Below are positions 26,758 to 38,320 of a stretch of DNA of 64,000 nucleotides, piece after piece (within the stretch, counting starts at the first letter, position 1; each line of letters begins with the position of its first letter). The notes under the pieces were generated by a model that was not told the origin of the DNA, searched no databases, and saw only the letters and a program-made list of their open reading frames with translations. The position numbers and the translations under genes were made by a program. The stretch comes from Odiellus spinosus (Eukaryota; Arthropoda; Arachnida; Opiliones; Phalangiidae), in the NCBI GenBank assembly GCA_963920705.1, contig OY987226.1, forward strand, positions 7,442,501 through 7,506,500, given 5' to 3'.

Positions 26758-27531
26758 CTGCGTAAAGAGGGATAAAAAAGGAGATATACTCGTAATTGTT
26801 TCAATTTTAAGAATAAAAATTCATCTTTCACGCTTTGGAAGATACGTCGGGGGTATTTACTTAAGGGTAATTATTTCTTTTCCCCATTTTTCTCTTTGCT
26901 TAGATAATTATTTTAGTAATACGAATCAATTAATAAAAGAAAATCTTAACTCCGCTGCCATAAGTAAGCCTAGGGTCTTGTTTCACACGTTGGCGACTGG
27001 CGGCCTCGCCGTAATTAACAGTATCGTAAAGATTATATAATCATCCCCTTGATTCATTACACGATTTTTATAAACAGCGGGGTCTTTAAAGGGGTGTAAC
27101 AAGTTGGGTAAGCTTCGACTTCGAATCCCTTGACCGAAAATAGAAATAGGTTTTTACCATGTTCTTCGAAAACTACTTTTGCAACTGAAACTATTTCTCT
27201 TGCTCGTGTGGAATAATTTTGAAATGCTACACTGATTTAGACCGTTTATACCTTAATTTATCAAATATTTATTTAATTTTTTTCTTATTAATTCTTAAAC
27301 ACAGACTTTCCTTCCGTTGTCAATCAACTTAACACCCCATAGAATCATATTTTAGAATAAAAACTTAAACTCTATATTCGTGAACGGAATTAAACCCCTG
27401 GTTTTAAATTAATTACAGGGTGTTGACGCGAAATCTTAGCCGGGGAGGTAATTATTTAATTGACGATAAGAGAGACGAAAGAAGGCCGAGGAACGTATCC
27501 AGAGAAAGTTATAAGGAAAGGTTTAACGTAC

Positions 27532-28141
27532 CTGAAAATATTCCTGTTTGATAAAATTTCCTTCTCGGTCAGTCAGTTGGACGATCATGGGTATATAATC
27601 CTTATTAGGCGAATCGTGAAAGGTGTGACGGTATCTGATATCCGATCTTAAAAACTGTCCGCATTCTTTCACGATACCCGGTTCGGTGTCGTTGACCACG
27701 TGACCGTAAGTAGGCGGTCCATCCATCTTCGGGACAATTGTCACTTCACACGTTTGAGTCGAAGGATCAAAGTTAAACTGTAGGATACTTTCATCCAAAG
27801 GTCCGCTAATCCCCATTAATCGGTTGACCAGTATCGGGGCGTTTTTGTTGACGATTTCTAATTGTTCGAATGACACTTGGACGTGAACGGAGAGTGGTAA
27901 GATGACCGTATCCTCTTCGGTATCATACCGGACAAGTAGCTTAATTTTATCTTGTTGGGGAGTCCGAGCACCGTAGTGGGAGTAACGAACTTCTTCTGGT
28001 CCGAATTGACACGGGAAATGAACCGGGGTTAATTGACCAGGTCGTTGGGTCAAAGGGTCATTTTGGATGACTCGAACCGTGCAACGGTGGCCTGGTCGAA
28101 CTTCGATATTTAATTCGTTTACCGGGTCTAGGAATACCGAC
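27532..28141 (-). CDS. Frem: FREM-type matrix protein, coding exon 2 (amino-terminal domain)
   Basis: 610-nt internal exon. The acceptor TTATTATAG ends at 28142 and the donor GTACGT starts at 27531. It completes the Arg codon from exon 1 and ends on a whole codon. It encodes the conserved amino-terminal region of FREM proteins, residues about 50-252. Visible hallmarks are RSVFLDP, PGHRCTVRV, the FPCQFGPEEVRYSHYGAR block, and a RYDTEEDTVILPL segment; these are among the best conserved parts of FREM1/2/3. Four cysteines are spaced as in secreted proteins. In vertebrates FRAS1/FREM proteins assemble at epithelial basement membranes and stabilise epithelium-mesenchyme adhesion; a similar extracellular role here is inference. 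Intron 2 is 774 bp (26758-27531). Confidence 0.9.
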
Positions 28142-29160
28142 CTATAATAAAAAGTTTGGGATTTATATTTTGAATGTGAATGTGTATGCTAAGAATTATA
28201 ATATAAATGCGTTAAAAATTGAATTTAAACCAATTTTATCGATTGGGAAAAGTATCAATTTTGTTAATAATTATTATTTAAAATATATTTTAAAGAGACT
28301 AAGATTAAAATTTTGAACCGATTTCTAAAATATCCGTAATTTGGAAATACTTTTTAGGCGTTTTTGGAGCCATTTTCCTAGGATATACAAATCCCATCAT
28401 AAATTCTGTAGTTGCTTATTTCTCGAGGATTGTAATTAGCATTACCCTGGAAAAATTACTGCCTAAATTAAGGATTAATTACACTAAAATAAATCAGTGT
28501 TTAAAAGAGTTTAAACATTATCTAAAAGTATTTAAAGTGATGCTGCCCCCATTGTTATTTCATAAGTAAATGAGTTATGCATTTATTTTTTTTAACATCC
28601 TTAACGCTTTATAATCCGAAAATTCTACACAAATTTCTTATGGATTTCATAAGAAATCGGTCACGACATCATATCTTAAGTGTAATTTACATATTTTTCA
28701 CTAATAATTTAAAGTGCTAAGGCCGTCAGCAATTTTTTTTCGAAGGCCGATGGATTATATTTTAAGATTTCACGTCTTTGATCGAGTTAACGAGTTTTTA
28801 CGTAATTTCAAAATTAAAATGCCAAATGTTTCTATAAAAAATAAAGCTATATAAAATTTGCCACTGAGAATGTGCGAGAATCAACTGTAGAATCTATAAT
28901 ATCCACACTACCATAGTGATGACATATTATTGCGGCTAATTTGTTTTACAATAAATTTCGAAGATTTTATAAAATATTTATTTTTACTGTGTCATTTATT
29001 TATGATATAATAAGTTAAGAAACCTTTTTTTAACAATTTTTCCATAAAATTATAAATTAAATTATATTTGGAGCTCATGAAAAAAAAACCTTGACAGCCT
29101 CACTTTCATAATTTCACTGTTATTATATCAATTAGTTGTTATGAAAAAAAAAGCGCTTAC

Positions 29161-29306
29161 CTTCCAAACGGTACTTGAATACCGGCGTTGACTTTGACAA
29201 TATCATTCTCTGTCAATTCATCATCGTGATGTTGTAATTTCGTTTGACCCAACAAACACGTTAATGCCAGTAGAATGCGGGTCAAAAATTGGTCCGCTTC
29301 TTTCAT
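29161..29306 (-). CDS. Frem: FREM-type matrix protein, coding exon 1 (signal peptide)
   Basis: First coding exon of a FRAS1/FREM-family extracellular matrix protein. Seen: ATG at 29306 (minus), 48 codons plus two bases, then AAG|GTAAGC, with the donor GT at 29160-29159. Residues about 10-18 (ILLALTCLL) form a hydrophobic signal-peptide core. An acidic stretch follows, then VNAGIQVPFGR, which matches the 'G-x-x-V-P-x-G-R' start of the mature FREM amino-terminal domain. The split last codon (AG+G, Arg) joins in frame to exon 2. The start is the only ATG ahead of the signal peptide. The exon ends one residue before the Ser-Val of the family motif, and that junction supports the splice. Intron 1 is 1,019 bp (28142-29160). 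Confidence 0.88.
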
Positions 29307-30528
29307 CCTTGCCTCCTATATTAATCGATTCCTGCCAGCCAAAATCGCGTCTGTGGATTAAATCAATGTCTCTTTATAGTTTATTGTAGATCTTCTTCAA
29401 ACGGGGGACGGATATCCCGTAAAAAAAAAAAATGAGGGCAAATAGAACTTGACTTTTTTTGATCCTATTGTTTATATTAAAAAGTACTCTCACACACGAG
29501 GAATGATGAGGAAAACACAAATATAGAAGAGAGAAAGAGAGTTGAGTGTGAGATAAAAAGTATGTGAGGGTTGCTTAGCAACTTAGTGCAACTTAAGAAC
29601 AACTTCTCTATGGGATGCGAATTCGAAAATGAACTCTCTCTAGCATCTAAACTTTCATTTTTTGTTTGGCTAGGGGATTTTTTTTTTCTTTTTCTTTTCT
29701 ATCTTACTATCTTGGCCCTCTATCGTCGACCGGGTGAACTAGAGCTATTTTAGGGGGTGGGTTGAAAAGGGGGTTCACGGTTCTTAAGGTTTTACCCCCC
29801 AGCACCCCGCGTGTGAGAGGTTTTTTAGGGGTTACGCAACGAAATTGCCAGGCTCGAAATTTTCGCCTTGTTATAAGTTTTAAAAGTTTAGACAGACCGG
29901 TAAAGATTAAGTGTCACGCGAACTTTCTACTTTACTATTAGTGAAGACTAAAGATTTCCTTTATTCACAAGTTGAGGAACGATGTTATATATTTTACGAG
30001 TTATATTAAAATCGACATAAGCTGAAATTCTTGGGAATTAGATTTGGTTACTTTTTTTTTAATGGTTTTTACATCTCAAGGTTAATTGAGTTGATATTGA
30101 GAAATTTTAAAATTGGATACCTTTAACAAATGCATTTATATTAGTTTATATTCTGTTTTATTTCAATATTATTATTATTCTTCACCTAATTTTTTAAATA
30201 TTTAAATTTTTAATGAATAATTAATGGTACTGATACAAAAATTAGGGCTTCCTCATTACGGCAACCTGATCTGATTAATTAGGTAGAAATATTCATATCT
30301 GATGAAAACTGTTCGAAGATGAGAAGTCATAATCGAGATTAAACAAAAATAAAACGACAAATTTCTAATTTGTCCAGACTACCGGCTGGAAATACTAACA
30401 CTATGGATATATGATCTCAAGATTCAATAGGTTATAAGTTTGTTCTTAAGTAGTTGGGCAATTGGTGGATTGATACACAATTGTAAAACTCGCAAAAAAT
30501 AACAGTCCTTGCAAACTCCCATTGATCC
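29307..30528. other. FREM 5' flank
   Basis: Holds the FREM promoter by position, but no TATA/Inr pair stands out. A GA/CT-rich stretch at about 29485-29560 and G-runs at 29753-29785 (GGGGGTGGG...GGGGG) are the only notable features. Confidence 0.4.
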
Positions 30529-30897
30529 TTAGAGGGAGAATTGAACCTAACAAGTGATTCTTTATCGTTTAAATAGGCGTAATACACCAGTAAAAAAATG
30601 TACAAACAAATATTTAACTAGAAATAAATTTAAAACTTATCAGGAAAATAGGCTTAGCTAATCATATTCTCAAGGATTCAAGGAGATACCGAATGGGTTA
30701 GCCAGTTATTAAGGCGACTTCCAATAACATTCGATTGGTCGCTGACCTATCAATTCGAAGAAATTCTAAATCTCCTTAAATCCAGCTAAGCCTATTTTTG
30801 GGGTAAGTTTTTAATTTATTCCTTATTTAATTAGGCTTAATTAAACGATAAGGAATCGATAAAAAACACTTATATTTAGGTTGCATTCTCCCTTTAA
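30529..30897. mobile_element. MITE family X, copy 5 (about 369 bp)
   Basis: Left end AGAGGGAGAATTGAACCTAA, right end TTGCATTCTCCCTTTAA. Arms match copies 3 and 4. The core shares CCAATAACATTCGATTGGTC with copy 4. Confidence 0.82.
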
Positions 30898-33800
30898 AGA
30901 GCATAGTCACAGGTTTATGTAATTTGGTCATGGAAAACATGAGATTTTCAAGTAATTTTAAATAGAAAAAAAGTTGTGACTCCCTTCGTCGTTAATTACT
31001 TAGACATTCAAGCAACCAACTTACGACTCTTAAATATTTTCATCCACCTTATATATAACATGAGATTTTATTAATTTGCTTTTCATCTTGTTGTAAATCA
31101 AATCACGAAGATTACGGAGGTTTTTTCAAAATAAATTCGCTTAAAAGGTCTATTAATCTAACCGTTCCGTAATTATTTTTTTATTATTATCTAAAGCATT
31201 CTTTGTTCAAGACGAAACAAAATTTACATGATTATATTTCTATTGAAAAAGAACAATAACTAGACTGAGGCCCCTAGAAGAAAGGGGATTTCCACCTCAT
31301 AGCTGAAACCCTGGTTAATTTTGCATTTACTACAAGACAAGGATAACTTTTATAACAATATATTTTTAAGCTAAAGTTGACGCAAACTCGGATTGATTCT
31401 GAATATAAAAATAATTTTTCCCTGATTTCTCTGGACGGCCCATCTTGCAGACCGAGCCTCTTTTTCAAGCACTCTGGCCTCGAGACCATAAACCAATTTT
31501 TCATTTCCTAATGCTCCTACATACAGAATCAGTTTCAGATATCATCACACGTATTAAAAAAGATTGGGATTTAAAAAGGGATGAAAGAAAATTATATTTA
31601 GCCTATCTTTGTTAAAACTAACTGATGTTGACTATCATTTATTTGAAGTTCAGATTGTAGCGTTAAACATAATAGATTAGTAATTAAATCTCTTCAAAAT
31701 CAATTAGATTCAATATAAATTTATTTTCATGTGTACTGAAATTAACAAACGTGCAATTTCTATTAAAGTGAGGCAGTCATGGGTTTATAATGATGGAATT
31801 TGAGCACAAAAATAATTATTAAAAATCTCACACAAGACATACCTTTATTAATTGTTAACAATGATTCATTATAAAAGTTGCTCAAAAGGTTCGCCATAGG
31901 AACGAATTCACACACACGAGTCTTTCGAAAGATTCTTGCACTTTGGAAGATTCCAGGCATGTTCCGGATTGTTTCGATATCGTAGATTTAGAAAAATCCT
32001 AAAATCAAGAAAGTGATACATCAGTTTTCATTTGCTCTTTAATATTTTCATGAATCTAAGTCAAGCGTACAATTAAGGTTTTAGAGTAATGTTTTCCACA
32101 TGTTCTTTGGTTCATAAACGAGTTCTTGGTAGAACATGAATGTGGTTTTGTAATCTCTTGAACATGAGACGAACTCCCTTGAAATAAATTCGATGATAAT
32201 AAATCATGATATCGATTTAACTACCATTAATGTAAATCTCCCTAATTTTCATGAAATCGCCTGCCGATGATTAGTGTATTACATTGCGAAACGTGAAGTG
32301 CGTGATCTTTGCCAGAAGTCGTTTAAATAACGTGTATGGACTTTTAATATTAACCCTTTTTACACGGAAGGGTTCTTTAAAGGTTACTTTAATTAATAAC
32401 TGAAATTGATGGTAGCCAGGACTCTCGCGTTTTCATTTTCAAGGCGGGAATTTTCCCAGTAATTTATCATCTAAGAACAAAGCGGCGTTTAAACAGTTTT
32501 CCCCAAAATTACTGTAAAATCAGTTCATAATTTCAAAACCTTTTTTTTTTTTTTTTTTTTTTTTTTTATGGCTAGCCAATTCAACTTATTCTTAAGTAAT
32601 ATTTGAATAAATTAATTTTTATTAATTTTGTGATAAGCAATATTTGAATCATTTCAACTGAATTTTATATTTTAAAGTAAACTCGATTCGGGTCTTATCA
32701 AATTGATTTCGCGAATTAACTCTTTAAAAATTGTAATAATTGTTTTTACATGCTCGTGACGTCGTAATTGCTTTTCATTTCAATGTGCTCCCATATAGAT
32801 TAACGCCAGAATTCGGCTTAATTTGTTCAAAATTAATTAATTTGGAAAATTCCAACAATATTCGACCAAATATATCAAATGAATTAACCTGAATTCAACA
32901 AAATTGGAGTAATATTTCAAATGTCTTTTGTCCATTGCGTTTTAATAAATTTTGTTCAATTCTGATCATATTGATAGGGAATATTCGAATTCTTAAAACT
33001 TTAAATAATAATTAAGTATTAAAGTAAAAGATTAATAATTCTTACTGATATAAAAATGTAGCTCAATTTATTTCAAAAGAAAATTAATTAATATAACAGC
33101 ACGAACTTAATATCTACAAGTTGAAATACGTGAATAGCCCGAAGGAGTTAAGGATATCATATCTTATAAAACTAAAACAAAAAGAAAGCGAGTCTATTAT
33201 TTTCATGAAAAATTCCGCGCAATCCATCCCATGTAGATTATTCTCCAAATTCACAGTTAATTCCCCATATTAATCAGAGCTTCTCTGATCGTTTGAGATA
33301 TCGTTACCGCTGGAGTATTTTCCAAACGGGATAGATTAAATATATAAATGGTATTTAAGCCCTTTAAATGTATCTTTAGTATTATCGTGGATAATTGCGT
33401 AATAACCGTGATACGAAGCTTTTAAAGTGTATCCCGCCCATGATAAAGTTTGGGTTGCTTTAAAGGAACACATACAAATTCCAAAACTTTGAAATTTTTA
33501 CCCACAAGGGAGGCTGAAGAGGAAAATGAAGTTTATTTTTATTGATTTAGCTTCTAAGAATGAGACTTGGACCTTCCAAAAATCCAAACCCTTCTGATTT
33601 TGGCATTCAATAAGAAGCAGAAGCTCCGACTAATTAAATTGACCAAAACCCTTTTCGTAAGATTGAAATTTCGCTTAAAACCCAGCGGCTCAAAACACGA
33701 TTTTAAATTTCTGTTTGCAAGAAAGGTTTCGTGAAATTTAATATAATTTACTATCAATTTCAAGAACTAGTTTGAAATAGACATTTTTATGACCGTCTTC

Positions 33801-35351
33801 CTTTAAAAACGGAGTTAAAAAATGAAGACTTACTTTGAAGGGTATATTAAATGTCGAGACAAGAATGAGGAGCTCGCACGTGAAGGGTTGAGATGAAAGA
33901 TAAATATTTCAAGTTGAAATTTCAATGTATAACCTGAAATAGAAGCTAGCCCGGATACCAGTCTGTCCTTTCTTTTACTTTAGCGCATTGCCACAATACG
34001 TGGAGAAATTCAAAGCTACTGGTAATTAAATTCAGAGCATAGAGCATTTAAATTGATTAATAATTAGTTTTTTTTTTTTAAATATAAATAATTCATAGAT
34101 CTGTCTGTTAGCAGCAGTTTCTAAGTATATACGGTATTGAAATTCCGTCTGAAATGGACTTTTCTTCCCGTCTCCGCTTCTGTTCTGAATTATAGTAGCG
34201 GTAAGCTTAACGGCGGCATGTGTTTATCTTAAGAATTTTCACTTTAATAATCGGGCAATTTGGAGGGAAAGTATTTTTTTTAAGTTTAAAAGTTTTAGAC
34301 AGAAAGTGGAACGATATGGATAGTCAGGAATGCGAGCAAAGGAGAATTTAATCAGGGTCTTAAAAACGTAACGGATGGTATTTTGTACCATTTTTAGATA
34401 GAAATGACGGAGTTTAATTGAGATTTATAGAGATAATGAATATCCCTTTGAACCGAAAATGGTTTAAAATTTATTCCTATCTAAAATTATAGACATTTAC
34501 GGCTTTTTTTATAGCTTTTTAAAGTTAGTATAGTTTGTGGGAAAGAATAGTAATTTTATGATGGATAGTGCACGGTATACGTTTTCTTCCGAAAGTACGT
34601 TATAGTCAAGGGTCAATATTTAATCAGGTTTCGCGATAATTCGCAGTTAATTATCTAAGATGCGAAATTAAGAAATTTCAGATTAAAAAAGAAAAGTCAG
34701 AATTGCTCGATGCTCTAATGAGAGTCCGTATTTGAAAATAAATAGCGTGTGTTTAAAGAAACAATTGGCCAGTACTGAGACTTGAAAAGTTTTTTTAACA
34801 GTCCGAGTTGATGTTAAAAATTAAACAGGGGTAAAAATTAAAAGGGGTCGATAATTTTACTACCTTTCAAATCTGAAATCATCTAATTTTCTCACGCTTG
34901 TATCTACTTTTAATTATGCCACCTCAGTGGTTATATCCCATAATATCAATGCTCATATGGTATAAAAAATATATGATAGGTCTATAATATTCTTGTAAAA
35001 TTAATCGCCTCAATTTGACATCCAGAACTGAAATAAATTGTAAATGAGAATCCGTTCTAATGTACCGTAATGATTATAACATATTATACGAAACTGCCAC
35101 TAGAATGCTTTAATCATTATTGTTTCGAGGTGTCGGACTAACAGAAACTATACACCGATAGCCTCTTACACGTGTGTGTAATTTTCGTCACTTTCACGAG
35201 GCGCAAAAAAACATTCGATGTTAATTACAGGTCGACTGAACCGAGGCGGTGAATAAATTTCCTTAAGGCTATATTATGGAGAATATTTACCTCTGTTTTT
35301 GGGCATATCTCAAAAAATAAATTTCTGATACAAGGGACGCCTAGGATGATA
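30898..35351. other. Intergenic, no gene seen (30.9-35.4 kb)
   Basis: AT-rich. Minus-strand open frames at 31274-31504, 31763-31960 and 33554-33763 are short and unrecognised. A T run of about 27 bases lies near 32540-32567. Confidence 0.55.
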
Positions 35352-35412
35352 TAAAGTCGCATTCACGCTAGAGAAACAGTTTTGAAGCGTTTATTTGGCC
35401 GGTGTGACGTAG
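35352..35412. mobile_element. MITE family Z, short internally deleted remnant
   Basis: TAAAGTCGCATTCACGCTAG resembles the family left end, and GGTGTGACGTAG, 30 bp on, resembles the family right end. The whole piece is about 60 bp, so it is probably a deletion derivative or a solo-end pair. Confidence 0.4.
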
Positions 35413-35470
35413 AATAACATTTGTATATAGAGCTCGGAATTCGTATAATTTTTATTAATTGGATAGAATC

Positions 35471-35889
35471 AGAGGTATATAATAACCCCCTTTGGGGGGA
35501 AGTATGAAAGGTAGGCAAAATCGACGAACAACAAGTGCCCGGCGTAAATCGCGGCGGATCGACACACCGCTTTACTCCCAAAAAATAGTTACACCATTTT
35601 GAACCTCACTAAATTTTCCCTACGAGCACTTCCGGAACTCGCGAGCTGAAGTCAACCTTCGACTCCATTTTAACAGACAGCCTGACTCCTGAGACAGGAA
35701 GTTCTAAACACAAATCGAGCCGTCTTGTTTATACAAAGACCATTAACTAGAGTAGCGACATTGAGAAGTCCAGCGCGAGCTAGTGGCCTAGATAGTCAGC
35801 AGCGGGCTCTTGTTGTTCGTGATTTTTAGCATTGGTATATAGTATAGGGGTTTTCATACTTCCCCCGAAGGGGGTTATTATATACCTCT
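35471..35889. mobile_element. MITE family U, 419 bp, with 9-bp target duplication
   Basis: TIRs of 38-39 bp begin AGAGGTATATAATAACCCCC and continue to GGGGGAAGTATGAAA, with one mismatch and one indel. A perfect 9-bp TSD GATAGAATC lies at 35462-35470 and 35890-35898. An inner inverted pair, CGAACAACAAG / CTTGTTGTTCG, extends the fold-back. A 9-bp TSD is typical of Mutator-like elements, so a MULE-type MITE is inferred. The interior is unusually rich in G+C and has no recognisable transposase. Confidence 0.9.
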
Positions 35890-36412
35890 GATAGAATCTA
35901 CTAAAGTTTGATTAAAAATAGACTATTTTCATTCAAAGTAAAAAACAATCCATATCCGTTTTAATCCAAAAATTACCTTCTTAGAATATTCTCCGCGTTA
36001 TACGTTCGGATAAAAAAATCTAAATTTATTTTCCTGAAAAATAATTAATAAAAAATAATTTAAAATCTTAGTTTCGTTGTTTTATTTATATTCTTCAAAT
36101 TAAAAGATAATTTGAAATATTTTTCTGAATCAGGAAGCAGCTATCTCGTTTATTAATTGAATAGCATCATTTCGGTTAGTAATTGTAAGGTTAAGTCTTT
36201 GGAATTTTATGTTACTACTACTGTATACAATACTCCTTGCATGTAGAGAACCGTTTTCTTTAGTCTTTGTAAAATGCAACCTCGCCAATAGGAAAGCTAA
36301 GTTTAGTCGTAACTTAAGTATGGATCTCAATAATCAAATGTAACTTGTTAGAAAACTTTATTATATTATTAAACAAAAGTATTTATTTTGCTACTATAAC
36401 CTATAAGTATAA

Positions 36413-36722
36413 CCAAGAATCCATTCAGGTTCCATAAGAATATGGGAGCATAGCTTTAGCCTCTGGTACCATCCTCCCAAACTTTGTAACAAAAGTGCGT
36501 CCGCAATTTTCGCAACATTTGAACGCTTAGATCTTTTTTCGGTCGGCTCCATTTTTATTAACTAAAATATTATGTCAAGGTCGTTAGTGGCGCGGGTTAA
36601 TAATATAATGTCAGGAGCGATTTACTTGAAAAATCGATTCGAACTTTTGCTACAAAGTTTGGGAGGATGGTTATTGAATCGCGGCCCTCCCATATTCTTA
36701 TGGAACCTGAATGGATTCTTGG
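36413..36722. mobile_element. MITE family V, 310 bp, with 5-bp target duplication
   Basis: Long TIRs of about 85 bp (imperfect internally) begin CCAAGAATCCATTCAGGTTC and continue through ATAAGAATATGGGAG. Nearer the centre, ATCCTCCCAAACTTTGTA faces TACAAAGTTTGGGAGGAT. Perfect 5-bp TSD TATAA at 36408-36412 and 36723-36727. No coding content. The superfamily is not settled. Confidence 0.88.
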
Positions 36723-38106
36723 TATAACCCAGGTAAATATAATATTTTTGAATGTACTGAACCTGACTGAATATAAATATCAAACCACCTCGTGTCAGAA
36801 GCCTGAACTATTTCTCCCCAGGTACAAAGTAGTTTTTGGGTGATTACAAAAGTGGAGCCTAACCCACCTCAATATTCTGATACAAGTACGTTATTTGGTG
36901 GTCTAAGCAGAAAGCTCTTGTCTAAATATGATTAGCAGCTTAAAAATAACATCGAAAACGGTTAAAGTGAAAAGTGCGAACGAAGCTTTAAACTCATGCA
37001 CTCTGCTGAAGGAAAATTTCAAAAGCATCTTCTTGATGGATTTTTTTTTTGCAAAAAGAGGGGGACCCACCACTTATTATACCAGGCACTGATAAAAATC
37101 TTCACCCGCTTATTATCTATTGACTTTCAAAAAGTTCATTACAGGTCTAAATTTCAGCATGAACTTAAACCATTATCTAGTTCGGAAATAAAAGTATTTT
37201 TATGAACTCTAAAAGGACAAGCATTAATTAAAAAGTGGTGTTTTGATACGAATTCAGCTCCATGAATAATTAAACCAAAAACACCAGTAATTAAAAACAA
37301 AACCTTAGAGTATTTAAAATACTAACTGGTTAAAAGAATTTGAAATTTAAATAGGCAAAAAAATACTTTTTATTTTTACGAAATATTTAAAAAAAAAGTT
37401 GTTTAGAATTGGGTTTCGCTATTATACTTCATAGATATACCACTTTATTATTGGCTTCGCATATGTGCTGCCAAAGGGGTTAACACTGTCGATTTCCAAA
37501 ATGAATGGAGACCTGGCCTAGCGCCTTCTAAATTGATTACGCTCATAAGCCTATAAGCTTGACTACCCTTTGTGTCTTCATTCGTTTAACGAGACTTGCT
37601 CTTGAAATGAAGTTATTCCCTTTTTTCGTATTGAATTCTTAAGGTGAGATAAACTTGATAGGAGAATAGCAATTACCTTAGAAGTGTGAAATGTAACTCT
37701 GTGTTTTTCTTCTCGATTGGGGGAACGGTAAAAATCGCTTTGCAATCAAGATTTTAATTGTTTTAAGTGATAAATTTCGGAATAACTTTGTACCAGATCA
37801 CGGCTCTTGTTCTTAGGAAGGTAATTTTTTGATGATGCCGCCTAATTATAAGGTAACAGGATGTAGAAACTGTATATACGAACGGTATATTGCGGTGATG
37901 TACATTAACCGCTATTTAGGAACATTCTGAAATTATTTCGTTATTGCGTAGGTTTGAATTTCACTTATTAATATTTATTATTTAATTACTACTGTATCAT
38001 ATACGTTTACGTTGATAATTTATAGAATGTATAGTGACCTATATATTTGGTTTTTATGTAACAACAAAAACATATTTTTCAAAAGTGTGTAAATTTGTTA
38101 GTGGAA

Positions 38107-38320
38107 AAAAAGGAGAATGCAACCAGAACACAAGTGTTTTTCTATCGACTGCTTATCATTTAAATAGGCCTAACCCACTAGTTAAAAATTTAGAACAAAA
38201 TTAAGCAACAATTCAATTTTTAACTTACCCGGATCGGGTTAACAAAAATCCATGGAGAGTTTGATATCTCGAAACCAATAAAGTAAGAAGTGCTCGAGTT
38301 ATAAGGCTTAAGAGGCGCGC
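38107..38320. mobile_element. MITE family X, copy 6 (left arm and part of the core)
   Basis: Left arm AAAAGGAGAATGCAACCAGA through the CTTACCCGG border, followed by core CCATGGAGAGTTTGATATC. That core is the inverse of the core segment in copy 1. No right arm follows, so the copy is truncated or deleted. Confidence 0.65.

Noticed and set aside
29753-29785. G-runs upstream of FREM as a G-quadruplex
   Set aside because: Only three runs of three or more G occur close together; a fourth is lacking.
35363-35581. 72-codon minus-strand open frame
   Set aside because: Crosses the border of the 9-bp-TSD element; an artefact of the insertion.
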